DNA of 64,000 nucleotides, from the NCBI GenBank assembly GCA_004173475.1, contig SEBU01000001.1:124001-188000 (forward strand), written 5' to 3'. Source of the stretch: Gammaproteobacteria bacterium. GTDB taxonomy: Bacteria > Pseudomonadota > Gammaproteobacteria > Pseudomonadales > Cellvibrionaceae. How positions within the stretch are numbered: the stretch's first letter is position 1; each line of letters opens with the position of its first letter. Positions 8,388 through 17,789 of this stretch are shown here, one piece after another. The notes under the pieces were generated by a model. The model saw nothing but the letters and a program-made list of their open reading frames with translations, ran no database searches and was not told the origin of the DNA. A program made the position numbers and the translations under genes.

Positions 8388-9179
8388 GTGAAAATAAAAA
8401 GTATTTTGTCCCCCATATTAATTTGCATATTGTTTTCATCGTGCTCGCAAGTGATTTATTTCGATGCCAAAGATGGAAGATATGCGACAACCGGCGATTT
8501 TGTAGTACTCACTCAAAAAGCTGATACACCATTATCCTTATCAACTGTAGGTTGTTGCGGTAATGACTGGTTGTATTTCAGACAGATAGGAGCCAAGTCG
8601 CCAAATATATGGGGAACAAATACAGTTTTTGCTGAAACAGGCGAAGTTAAGATTATTCTTGTTGCAAATGATAAAAAGAATCCGTTTCTACCCATTTATT
8701 ACTTAGCATTTAATTTTAAAGCCACAGAAAAAATGGACTTGCATTTAGTAGGGAATCGTAATACTGGATTTAAATTTGTGAACAAAGACCAAAGTGTTAG
8801 CTTCGCTGGTCAGCTTTTCCAGACTGAAAATGTTTATGAAGTGTTTAAAACGCTATCACTTGTTCCCACCTACGAATATGTAAAACATGCAACTGTAGAT
8901 ACAATTTACGATTTGAAATCAATACCTGCTCCTATATTTAGCCTAGATCCAATGGCGCTATTTCGCCAAAGTGGAAACATTAATGTCACTTACGATCTTA
9001 ATGTTGATGGGCGACCCGTGAATATTGATATAGGTGATCAACAAGGCGATCTTCCAGCTATTTCAAAACATGCATTGACCAGCATGCGGTTTCAAAAAAC
9101 AAATGTAGGTGGGGTTTATGTTGAGAGAAAAAATTTAAATTATGTTTTTTCCTATAAATACTCAACAGTAATTAAATAG
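8388..9179 (+). CDS. Lipoprotein with TonB C-terminal-like domain
   Basis: A 263-residue predicted lipoprotein, GTG start with AAGAGGA ahead. The leader ends in the lipobox LFSSC. The N-terminal half (about 30-165) is not recognised and contains a VGCCGN double cysteine. The C-terminal 75 residues (NVTYDLNVDGRPVNIDIG, then ALTSMRFQ) follow the pattern of the TonB C-terminal fold: strand, D-G turn, strand, helix, arginine-phenylalanine strand. There is no transmembrane anchor or proline-rich spacer as in true TonB, so an energy-transducing role is not suggested. The neighbour 130 bases downstream has the same kind of fold. Confidence 0.75.
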   Translation: MKIKSILSPILICILFSSCSQVIYFDAKDGRYATTGDFVVLTQKADTPLSLSTVGCCGNDWLYFRQIGAKSPNIWGTNTVFAETGEVKIILVANDKKNPFLPIYYLAFNFKATEKMDLHLVGNRNTGFKFVNKDQSVSFAGQLFQTENVYEVFKTLSLVPTYEYVKHATVDTIYDLKSIPAPIFSLDPMALFRQSGNINVTYDLNVDGRPVNIDIGDQQGDLPAISKHALTSMRFQKTNVGGVYVERKNLNYVFSYKYSTVIK

Positions 9180-9311
9180 TATAAATCTTCGGCAGCAAGG
9201 CCTTGGCGTTCTTAAACGAGTTAGGTGCCTCCGGGACTTTGGAATAAACAGATATGTTGTCAAAAATTAAAAAGATTTAGCTGGCTAACTTAGATCTATG
9301 TCAAAGGAAAA

Positions 9312-9737
9312 ATGATGAAACTTTTACAATTATTGCTCTTTGTGTGTATCAGTGTTCTGGTAAATGCCAGAGCGTTTGCAGAAACTGAACCAACTATTTA
9401 TAGCAACGACAAGTCCTATTGGGCGCCTAAAGTCAAAATCAAACCAGATTACCCTCGTGGTGCTCTTGAAGACTCCACCACTGGTTGCGTTAGGATGGAG
9501 TTCACTATTAATTCTGACGGCAAAGCCGTTGGGCCGTTTAAAGTAGTATCAATTCCTCAAAAGGCCTTTGAAAAGGTGGGGTTGAAGGCGATAAAAAAAG
9601 CGTCATTTATCCCTTCTGCAACCAATATAGATAGAACGCCCATTCGTAGTTCGATTGTTTATGCATTTAACCTTCACACACGTGAAAAGCCGGAATATTT
9701 TTCATTAGAGCAGTGTGAAAAATTGACTACACAGTAA
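9312..9737 (+). CDS. Periplasmic TonB C-terminal domain protein
   Basis: A 141-residue protein with a cleavable-looking signal peptide (cleavage near ARAFA-ETE). The mature part is essentially one TonB C-terminal domain: PDYPRGALEDSTTGCVRMEF, then INSDGKAVGPFKVVS, then FEKVGLKAIKKASFIPS. The order 'YP..A...G.V...F.I..DG......V........A...A....F.P' is the family signature. The only cysteines are in TTGC and EQCE. True TonB needs an inner-membrane anchor, which is absent; single-domain periplasmic proteins of this kind have no settled function. Start at 9312 with AAGGA just ahead. Confidence 0.82.
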   Translation: MMKLLQLLLFVCISVLVNARAFAETEPTIYSNDKSYWAPKVKIKPDYPRGALEDSTTGCVRMEFTINSDGKAVGPFKVVSIPQKAFEKVGLKAIKKASFIPSATNIDRTPIRSSIVYAFNLHTREKPEYFSLEQCEKLTTQ

Positions 9738-9891
9738 ATACACATGAAGATGACGCAGTGTAGATATAATGCAGATATAGGGCAGCGATAGGCCAATCGA
9801 TTATTCGGCATGCCCACAAGCAACAACTATGTATAACGAATCCTTGTGAAGGCACCTTCACTACCTTTACTTTAGCTAATATGAGTTTTTA

Positions 9892-10686
9892 ATGATCTTC
9901 AAATCTAACAATAACCTTGTCAGCTTCCTGGTTTTATCCGCCCTCCTCGTTGGCTGTAAACCGAATGAAAAACCAGAGCCGCTCCAACCCACTACCGAAA
10001 ACACGCCCGTTATACCCACCACACCCGCAGTGATTGAAATTCGAAAACTTGAAAATATAGATGGATTTTGGGTTCCTGAAAAATATTTAGACTCATTGCG
10101 AGCCACCAGGAATCCGTTTAGCGGAAGTCCAGAATCTATTGAAATAAACACGGTAGATAATAAAATTAAATGGACCAATTTCCACGAGGGCTACTGGAGA
10201 AATATATTTGAATACGGAGTGAAAAACGATTCGTATTTTTTGAAAGTGTCCGAGCCTGAATCATCAACCTTGATACAAGAACCGGTTTATTTTGTTTTCG
10301 ATAATGGTGCTCTCATTTTCAATGAACGTGGAATTGTCGATCAAATAAATGAGCGCTTTACTAAAATACCCGTTGAACTGCCTAAATACGCAAACCAACA
10401 AATTCTCGCTGGTAAATACAAGGATGAAAAAGGCAAACAATACGAGTTTACAGAAAGCGGTAAAGCTATATGGCCAGGCCTGTCATTTGAATACGAATTC
10501 GTTTTAGACTCATCTGAAGCAGATTGCCCCTATATTAATTCAAGCGTTAAAAAGGCAGACGGCTCACTGAAACGTTTTGGATACAAATGGGAATCGGAAG
10601 TTCTATTTATATTTGAAATAGTTGAGGACGGCGGCGCACCTATAAGTTGTGCTAAAGACGCTTACCTAAAATTAATTAAGAAATAA
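9892..10686 (+). CDS. Hypothetical lipoprotein
   Basis: A 264-residue predicted lipoprotein of no recognised family. The leader ends LLVGC, a good lipobox. About 25 residues rich in Pro, Thr and Glu follow (a flexible surface spacer), then a mixed globular region with many aromatic residues (IDGFWVPEKYLDSLRATRN, WTNFHEGYWRNIFEYG). Two repeated-looking units each present a Lys-Tyr-containing strand (LAGKYKDEKGKQYEF). Two late cysteines may form a disulfide. It is 12 bases upstream of the amidohydrolase gene, so the two are probably co-transcribed. The 154-base gap before it holds a TATAAT at 9765-9770 and the palindrome TGAAGGCACCTTCA at 9847-9860. Confidence 0.75.
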   Translation: MIFKSNNNLVSFLVLSALLVGCKPNEKPEPLQPTTENTPVIPTTPAVIEIRKLENIDGFWVPEKYLDSLRATRNPFSGSPESIEINTVDNKIKWTNFHEGYWRNIFEYGVKNDSYFLKVSEPESSTLIQEPVYFVFDNGALIFNERGIVDQINERFTKIPVELPKYANQQILAGKYKDEKGKQYEFTESGKAIWPGLSFEYEFVLDSSEADCPYINSSVKKADGSLKRFGYKWESEVLFIFEIVEDGGAPISCAKDAYLKLIKK

Positions 10687-10698
10687 GGAGAGCTCGCC

Positions 10699-11562
10699 GT
10701 GAATCGTAAATTTCGCAAATGCTCCATATTTACGGCCTTCGCATTTTCATCCATTGTGCAATTTGCCGTAGCCGCTCCTCAGATATTTGACGCTCATGTT
10801 CACCTGCGCAACACCGAAGAATCCTTTCTCGAATTCGAAGAGAAGGTAAAAGCTGCGAATTTGGAAGTTTCAGGAATTGGCGCTATGTGGTTTGGCGGCG
10901 GGAATCAAGCACTCGCTGGAAAACCAAAAGAAATTCGTGCAGGTAACGATAGCATCATTGCGCTCGCTGCCAAATATCCTAAAGTTTTGCCCATTGCTAC
11001 AGTTCATCCGTACGATGGCACAGCCGCGATTAATGAACTCAAACGCGTAGCAGCTAAAGGAGTGAAGGTTCTCAAAATTCATCCGCATACGCAAAAGTTT
11101 GACGCAGAAGACCCACGCGTATTGACTCTGGTACAGCGCGCTGGTGAGCTTGGGGTAATTGTATTAATGGATAATGCGCACATTCTTCCCGGCGACAGTG
11201 AGAAATTGTTTAACCTCGCGCTCAATGCTCCTAAAACCAAATTTATTTTTGCACACATGGGCGCTTTGAATTTCCGGTTCTGGAATATTCTTAAAGCAGC
11301 GAGAACTGCCGAAGGTTTATTTGGGGACAATATTTACTTTGATATTTCAGCTACCGTCGAGCTGGTTGCCGATACACCAGTCGAAGCAGAATTTATCTGG
11401 ACGCTTCGTAACGTTAATTTAGATCACGTGTTACTCGGATCAGATTACCCACAATATTCGTTGGAACAAAATGTTCGCGCACTCGACCATTTGGATCTCA
11501 CCGAAAATGAAAAATCAAAAATCCGTTATGAAAATGCTCGCGCGCTGTTCGGATTGCACTGA
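10699..11562 (+). CDS. Exported amidohydrolase-family metal-dependent hydrolase
   Basis: A 287-residue protein of the amidohydrolase-2 family (TIM-barrel metal hydrolases and decarboxylases). After a signal peptide (cleavage near VAVA-APQ) come FDAHVHLRN (HxH metal ligands), VLKIHPHTQ, FIFAHMGAL and LLGSDYPQYS, in the expected order for metal binding and the catalytic Asp. The substrate is unknown. Most relatives are cytoplasmic, so the signal peptide is notable. It starts at a GTG with AAGGAGAG ahead, 12 bases after the lipoprotein gene, and is probably in the same transcript. Confidence 0.85.
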   Translation: MNRKFRKCSIFTAFAFSSIVQFAVAAPQIFDAHVHLRNTEESFLEFEEKVKAANLEVSGIGAMWFGGGNQALAGKPKEIRAGNDSIIALAAKYPKVLPIATVHPYDGTAAINELKRVAAKGVKVLKIHPHTQKFDAEDPRVLTLVQRAGELGVIVLMDNAHILPGDSEKLFNLALNAPKTKFIFAHMGALNFRFWNILKAARTAEGLFGDNIYFDISATVELVADTPVEAEFIWTLRNVNLDHVLLGSDYPQYSLEQNVRALDHLDLTENEKSKIRYENARALFGLH

Positions 11563-11604
11563 GCGACGGCAAAAATAGTGGCGTATCTATAGGGAACATA
11601 ACCC

Positions 11605-12006
11605 GTGAAAAGGTCCACCATTTACTTCTTAACAATATTTCTAGCCCAATACTGCTATTCAAATGAATGGATAGCGGTTGGCGAGCAACCAACTCTTACT
11701 AATACAGCTGCACTCGAAAACCATCTTTGGAATTATATTGGCTCAAATACCAAGGTTGCCTTTCAATCGAAGGAAAAATACCGATTTCAGTATAAATTCA
11801 TCAATAAATCTTCGGTTCTGATTAATGCGATTTGTCTGCCGGCAATACGAAATGAGAATGAGTTGGGAGTTTTCCCAGGCGCGACAACGGAAGATTTAAA
11901 AGTAAGTTTTTATCAAGTTAAAGATGGTGGTAGCTGTTTCTTTAACGTTCGATACAACATTAAAACACGTGACTTCGATTCGTTGTACATCAACGGTGAA
12001 GCCTGA
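11605..12006 (+). CDS. Small exported protein of unknown function
   Basis: A 133-residue protein, GTG start, with a hydrophobic leader (IYFLTIFLAQYCYS) that could be cleaved before NEWIAV. The mature part is about 110 residues with two cysteines (AICLP and GSCFF) that may pair. No family is recognised. It is the last gene of the exported-protein run and is followed about 100 bases later by a strong bidirectional terminator. The 42-base gap to the amidohydrolase gene suggests shared transcription. Confidence 0.65.
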   Translation: MKRSTIYFLTIFLAQYCYSNEWIAVGEQPTLTNTAALENHLWNYIGSNTKVAFQSKEKYRFQYKFINKSSVLINAICLPAIRNENELGVFPGATTEDLKVSFYQVKDGGSCFFNVRYNIKTRDFDSLYINGEA

Positions 12007-12106
12007 TATGGGCACCATTATTAAACTAAAACACACCAGCAAGTTCCAATTTTTCAATAACGAATGCGAAAATAAATTTTAGGCGTGACATGTACATAAT
12101 TTAAAT

Positions 12107-12141
12107 AAAAAAAAGCCCGTGAAAATCACGGGCTTTTTTTC
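12107..12141. terminator. Bidirectional terminator
   Basis: The inverted repeat AAGCCCGTGA-AAA-TCACGGGCTT is flanked by A and T runs on both sides. It separates the plus-strand exported-protein genes from the minus-strand barrel gene and fits both directions. Confidence 0.9.
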
Positions 12142-12149
12142 GGCTTATA

Positions 12150-12752
12150 TTAAAAGCGGTATACACCACCAGCAAATAAACCTTGAACATCATCTTTATG
12201 GCCTAACTGATTAGAAAGGTCGCGATAGTTTTGATATTCAACACGCACAGCAAATTGTTCGTTCACGTTGAACTTAACGCCGGCACCCCAGAATGGAGAG
12301 TTACCCGATTCGTCATCTACACGAACGCCGTCAATTGAACCATTGTTGTTTGTGTCGTACCGCGCATAACCCAAACGAGCAAATACGCCAAACCAGTCAT
12401 TAACTGGAACTGAGCCGATCGCACTCAGTGTAATAGCGTTTGCCTTTTGAGTAACTCTCGCGCTGCCTTCACCTTCATCAGTATCGAGGTCGAAGTCAGT
12501 ACCGAAGCTGGTATAGCCCAACTCTACTCCCCAATTTTTATTGAAGTCGTAACCGATTTCTACTCTTGGACCATTATCGCTATCATCACAGTTTGCGATA
12601 TTGTCACAGAATTTTTTGGCTTCAGTTTGACCGTAGTCTAAACCGAACGTCCAACCTCTGCCTTCGTCATCTTGTGCGAAAGCTGCTGGAGCCAAACAAA
12701 CGCCTGCTAAAGCAGCACAAAAGGCACTAACATAAATTTTGTGTTTAAGCAT
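12150..12752 (-). CDS. Outer-membrane beta-barrel protein (OmpA/OmpW-like barrel)
   Basis: A 200-residue protein with a signal peptide cleaved near AAFA-QDD, then alternating amphipathic strands (WTFGLDYGQ, PRVEIGYDF, WGVELGYTSFG, WFGVFARLGYARY, FAVRVEYQNYRDL) and the terminal GGVYRF with C-terminal Phe used as a BAM assembly signal. Length and strand count suggest a small eight-stranded barrel of the OmpA-like transmembrane family. The start at 12752 is chosen because GGAG lies nine bases ahead; an upstream ATG at 12818 would add residues before the signal peptide. Two cysteines (FCDNIANC) may form an extracellular-loop disulfide. Confidence 0.85.
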   Translation of the reverse strand: MLKHKIYVSAFCAALAGVCLAPAAFAQDDEGRGWTFGLDYGQTEAKKFCDNIANCDDSDNGPRVEIGYDFNKNWGVELGYTSFGTDFDLDTDEGEGSARVTQKANAITLSAIGSVPVNDWFGVFARLGYARYDTNNNGSIDGVRVDDESGNSPFWGAGVKFNVNEQFAVRVEYQNYRDLSNQLGHKDDVQGLFAGGVYRF

Positions 12753-13346
12753 GATAAAACTCCTATCTATATTGTTGCTATAATTAGCATCAATTTTGTG
12801 TGTTAAGTGCATGAACAAACAATTCGATTAATTTTATCTAATTGCTTAACCGTAACAGCCATTCAACCAGACAAAACATTTAACATGAACTGTCGCTTTA
12901 TCACTCCTTACATAGGAATTTAAAATTAAACTCCTAACTCTCCGGTTGGAATATTTGTTGTGAAAAAATATTCGCAATTCTCAATGCAAATACTATCATC
13001 GCCAAATTTTACGTATGTGCGGCACCTAACCATGAAATAATAATGTTGCAGTAATAAAACATGCTTAAATTTTAATACTTCACGTTATATTTTTTTCGAA
13101 GCAATCTGGTTTGAACGAGGCGTTCGCCATCAACTGTCATCTGAAAATTATCGGTACTCCAAATAAAAATATTTAAAGAAATTTTCCAGTACCTTTTTTA
13201 ATCCAGTTTTGGATAAATATTTTTATCTGGTTTTTAGAGGGATGACGCCTTCGAAGGGAACGTAAATAAAGGTGTCTACATTTTGAAAAATGTTCATTTT
13301 GGTATACCCTTGCGGCCCTTAAATTAGCTGCATGATTAACCTGCTT
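12753..13346. other. 594-base AT-rich intergenic region between the barrel gene and queA
   Basis: No gene is supported here. Both flanking genes read outwards, so promoters for both should lie inside. Seen: an inverted repeat ATCCAGTTTTGGAT at 13201-13214, a 10-base palindrome CCTTCGAAGG at 13248-13257, and a TATACC preceded by TTGAAA shortly before queA (spacing too short to be convincing). No start is well supported for the short frames present. Confidence 0.5.
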
Positions 13347-14417
13347 ATGCGCCGTCAGGACTTCTATTACGACCTACCCGATTCGCTTATCGCCCGCGCG
13401 CCTACCGCGGAGCGCCGGGGCAGTCGTCTTTTGTGCCTGGATGGTCAAACAGGTGCTTTAACCCATCGCCAATTTCCCGCGCTGTTGGAGCTTGTAAACC
13501 CCGGCGATTTAATGGTTTTTAACGATACGCGCGTAATTCCCGCGCGAATTTTTGGCCAGAAGGAATCCGGCGGACATGTGGAGATTTTGGTAGAGCGCGT
13601 ATTGGATACCCATCGTGTTCTTGCCCATACCCGCGCCAGCAAAGCGCCTCGCGTTGATTCAATTGTTATTTTGCAAGACGGTACTCGTTTGAAAATGGTG
13701 GCGCGCCACGACACTTTATTCGAGTGGCAGTTTGAAACTGAGGAAACAGCGCTTTCAGTACTGGATCGTATCGGCCATATGCCCTTACCTCCCTACATTG
13801 ACCGGGAAGATGCGGCTAGCGATCGCGAGCGCTACCAAACGGTCTATGGCCAGAAACAAGGCGCTGTTGCAGCGCCGACCGCTGGCCTGCATTTTGACGA
13901 ACTCATGTTGGAGCAACTTCGGGCCAAGGGTGTACAAATAGCTTTTGTTACACTGCATGTGGGCGCAGGAACCTTTCAGCCAGTGCGCGCCGAGGACATT
14001 ACTGACCATCATATGCATTCAGAAGTGATGGATCTTTCCGCCGAGGTTTGCGAGCTCGTCAGAAAAACTAAAGCCGCAGGCAAACGTGTTATCGCCGTAG
14101 GTACGACAAGCGTCCGATGTCTTGAATCGGCGGCGCAGGGTTTTAACGACCCCGCAAAAAAAGGTGAGATCCACCCTTACCAAGGCGAAACGGAAATCTT
14201 TATTTTTCCTAGCTATCAATTCCACGTGGTAGACGCGCTGGTTACTAATTTCCATTTACCGGAGTCAACACTATTGATGTTGGTGTCAGCCTTTGCCGGC
14301 TACAAACATACGATGAACGCCTACGCGGAGGCTGTCGCCAACCAATATCGCTTTTTCAGTTACGGGGATGCGATGTTTGTGACTAGAAACCCCGACTCTT
14401 TTAATGAACTTCCGTAG
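13347..14417 (+). CDS. queA: tRNA preQ1(34) S-adenosylmethionine ribosyltransferase-isomerase
   Basis: QueA transfers and isomerises the ribosyl group of S-adenosylmethionine onto preQ1 at tRNA position 34, giving epoxyqueuosine. The frame from 13347 gives 356 residues, the same as the E. coli enzyme, beginning [16 protein letters not shown]. Family signatures seen: [63 protein letters not shown] and [10 protein letters not shown]. An in-frame ATG at 13332 adds five residues; neither has a strong Shine-Dalgarno. It precedes tgt, the previous enzyme of the same pathway. Confidence 0.97.
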   Translation: MRRQDFYYDLPDSLIARAPTAERRGSRLLCLDGQTGALTHRQFPALLELVNPGDLMVFNDTRVIPARIFGQKESGGHVEILVERVLDTHRVLAHTRASKAPRVDSIVILQDGTRLKMVARHDTLFEWQFETEETALSVLDRIGHMPLPPYIDREDAASDRERYQTVYGQKQGAVAAPTAGLHFDELMLEQLRAKGVQIAFVTLHVGAGTFQPVRAEDITDHHMHSEVMDLSAEVCELVRKTKAAGKRVIAVGTTSVRCLESAAQGFNDPAKKGEIHPYQGETEIFIFPSYQFHVVDALVTNFHLPESTLLMLVSAFAGYKHTMNAYAEAVANQYRFFSYGDAMFVTRNPDSFNELP

Positions 14418-14487
14418 CGGTATGTCGCCATCCTCTTGCTGCACTAGGGTGACGACTCCCTGCTAATAAATTGCCTATAAGATCTAA

Positions 14488-15681
<1,194 letters not shown>

Positions 15682-15712
15682 GTCGATCCCGATCAAAGCC
15701 AGCTGGAATGCA

Positions 15713-15740
15713 TTGTTGCGGCTGGTTAAATCGGTATAAT
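15713..15740 (+). promoter_or_regulatory. Candidate sigma-70 promoter before secD
   Basis: TTGTTG at 15713 and a perfect TATAAT at 15735-15740 are separated by 16 bases, in the tgt-secD gap. It would give secD-secF its own transcript in addition to read-through from tgt. Sequence evidence only. Confidence 0.45.
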
Positions 15741-15855
15741 CCGGCGCTTTCATCTGTCGCCACCTGCCACAGTATATAAATGATTCGACTGGCAATACTC
15801 ACTATAAATGCCGTTCGAACAGTCAAAAGTTTCATCATTTGTTACGGAAATTTTT

Positions 15856-17739
15856 ATGCTAAATCGCTACCCGCTTTGGAAATATCTGTTGATATTAGTG
15901 GTTTCACTTCTGTCATTAGTTTATGCAGCACCCAACCTCTATATTCCAGACCCCGCCATCCAGGTTTCCGGCAGCTCCAGCGGCACCGTGATTGATGCCG
16001 CGCTCTTGGCCAAAATTGAAACCACCTTGAAAGATGGCAACATTGAATATTTTGGTGCTGAAACTAATGGCAAATCGGCGTTAGTTCGTTTTAGGAAAGA
16101 CGAAGACCAAATGCCAGCTCGCAAACGCATTCAACAAGCGTTGGGAGATGAATATGTTGTAGCACTCAACAAAGCGTCTACATCGCCCGCTTGGTTAACA
16201 CGTATGGGTGCTGTGCCCATGAAGCTCGGCTTAGATTTAGCTGGCGGCGTGCATTTTGTATTGGAGGTAGATACCGCTTCCGCCGTTGAAAAACGCCAGA
16301 CCATGACGGCTGATGAATTCAAAGAAAAATTGCGTAAAGAAAAAATTCGCTATAGCTCAATTAACAATACCGCATCAAATACAATTGTTGCGCGTTTTAA
16401 AACTGCCGAGTTTCGCGACCAAGCGATCGAAGAACTACGTAAAAATTCGCCACAACAATTATTCGTAAAACCTAACTCCGAACCGAATCCTGAGGAGTTT
16501 ACTTTCACCTCAACGCTTAGCGAAGCGGCGGTTAAAGAAATTGAAGATTACGCTGTTAGCCAAAACTTGCAGACCCTTCGCAATCGCGTAAACGAGTTAG
16601 GTGTGTCTGAACCGATCGTACAAAAACAAGGCCGTAACCGCATCATCGTCGAATTGGCAGGCGTGCAAGATCCGGCAGAAGCAAAGCGTGTTATCGGTAA
16701 AACAGCCAACCTCGAATTCCATATGGAAGCGTTGCCCGATGCAATGGTATCGAGCAAAGAACAATTTAACTGGCGCAATGAAGCTGAACAAAGACGGAAT
16801 GGCCCGGCGTGGCTGGAAAAACAAATCGTCGTTACGGGCGACCAAGTAACTGATGCTCGCAGTGGTTTTGATCCGGAATCGAACGGCCAGAAAGTAGATA
16901 TCACTCTAGACAGTTTAGGCGGCACCAAAATGAATCTCGCGACCCGTAACAACATTGGTCGCAGACAAGGTATTTTATTTATTGAATATAAAAACCACAC
17001 CGAATACGTCACCAATGCACAAGGTGAGCAGATTGAAAAAAATACCCAATATATTGAACGCAAAATTATTAGCCTTGCGACCGTTCAATCTGCATTAGGC
17101 GTGAAATTCCAAATTACGGGCTTAAATGGGCCGGGCGAAGCCTCAGAACTCGCACTTTTATTACGCGCGGGCGCTCTCGCAGCTCCTATGTTTTTCGTGG
17201 AAGAGCGCACCATAGGCCCCTCACTCGGTAAGGAAAATATCCGCAAAGGTGTTACGTCGTGTATCTGGGCACTCGCGATGGTGTCCCTATTTATGGTGGT
17301 CTTCTATCGCGTGTTTGGTTTATTCGCTAACGTTGCGCTTACTATTAACGTGTTTATGTTGGTGATGGTGCTGTCACTATTTGGAGCCACCCTTACCCTG
17401 CCCGGTATTGCCGCGATTGTGTTAACCATGGGTATGGCGGTAGATGCAAACGTACTTATTTACGCACGTATTCGTGAAGAAATTAAAAATGGCGCGTCGC
17501 CACAGCAAGCTATTCACACCGGTTTTGAGCGCGCTTTTATTACCATTTTGGATGCCAACTTAACTACCTTTATCGTCGGCTTCATCTTGTTCGCCATTGG
17601 CACCGGCCCGGTGAAAGGTTTCGCCATTACGCTGTGTATCGGTTTGGCAACATCGTTGTTTACGTCCGTCATGATTAGCCGAGCCATGGCTAATTTAGTG
17701 TACGGTAAACGTAAAAATTTACAGAAAATATCAATTTAA
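15856..17739 (+). CDS. secD: Protein translocase subunit SecD
   Basis: SecD works with SecF at the SecYEG channel, using the proton gradient to pull exported proteins to the periplasmic side. The 628-residue product has an N-terminal membrane segment (YPLWKYLLILVVSLLSLVYA), the GLDLAGGVHFVLEV motif, a large periplasmic region with LRNRVNELGVSEPIVQKQG, and a C-terminal block of five membrane segments with IAAIVLTMGMAVDANVLIYA. The start at 15856 is preferred over upstream in-frame codons because it places the positively charged N-terminus correctly. Separated from secF by 50 bases. Confidence 0.97.
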   Translation: MLNRYPLWKYLLILVVSLLSLVYAAPNLYIPDPAIQVSGSSSGTVIDAALLAKIETTLKDGNIEYFGAETNGKSALVRFRKDEDQMPARKRIQQALGDEYVVALNKASTSPAWLTRMGAVPMKLGLDLAGGVHFVLEVDTASAVEKRQTMTADEFKEKLRKEKIRYSSINNTASNTIVARFKTAEFRDQAIEELRKNSPQQLFVKPNSEPNPEEFTFTSTLSEAAVKEIEDYAVSQNLQTLRNRVNELGVSEPIVQKQGRNRIIVELAGVQDPAEAKRVIGKTANLEFHMEALPDAMVSSKEQFNWRNEAEQRRNGPAWLEKQIVVTGDQVTDARSGFDPESNGQKVDITLDSLGGTKMNLATRNNIGRRQGILFIEYKNHTEYVTNAQGEQIEKNTQYIERKIISLATVQSALGVKFQITGLNGPGEASELALLLRAGALAAPMFFVEERTIGPSLGKENIRKGVTSCIWALAMVSLFMVVFYRVFGLFANVALTINVFMLVMVLSLFGATLTLPGIAAIVLTMGMAVDANVLIYARIREEIKNGASPQQAIHTGFERAFITILDANLTTFIVGFILFAIGTGPVKGFAITLCIGLATSLFTSVMISRAMANLVYGKRKNLQKISI

Positions 17740-17789
17740 GGTCTTTACCTTAAACCAATTACACAGACGCTTTTACAGAGAGCACTGCT

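Noticed and set aside
16548-17063. 171-residue minus-strand frame inside secD
   Set aside because: Antisense shadow of a well-conserved gene; Cys/Ser/Arg-rich composition typical of complement-strand translation.
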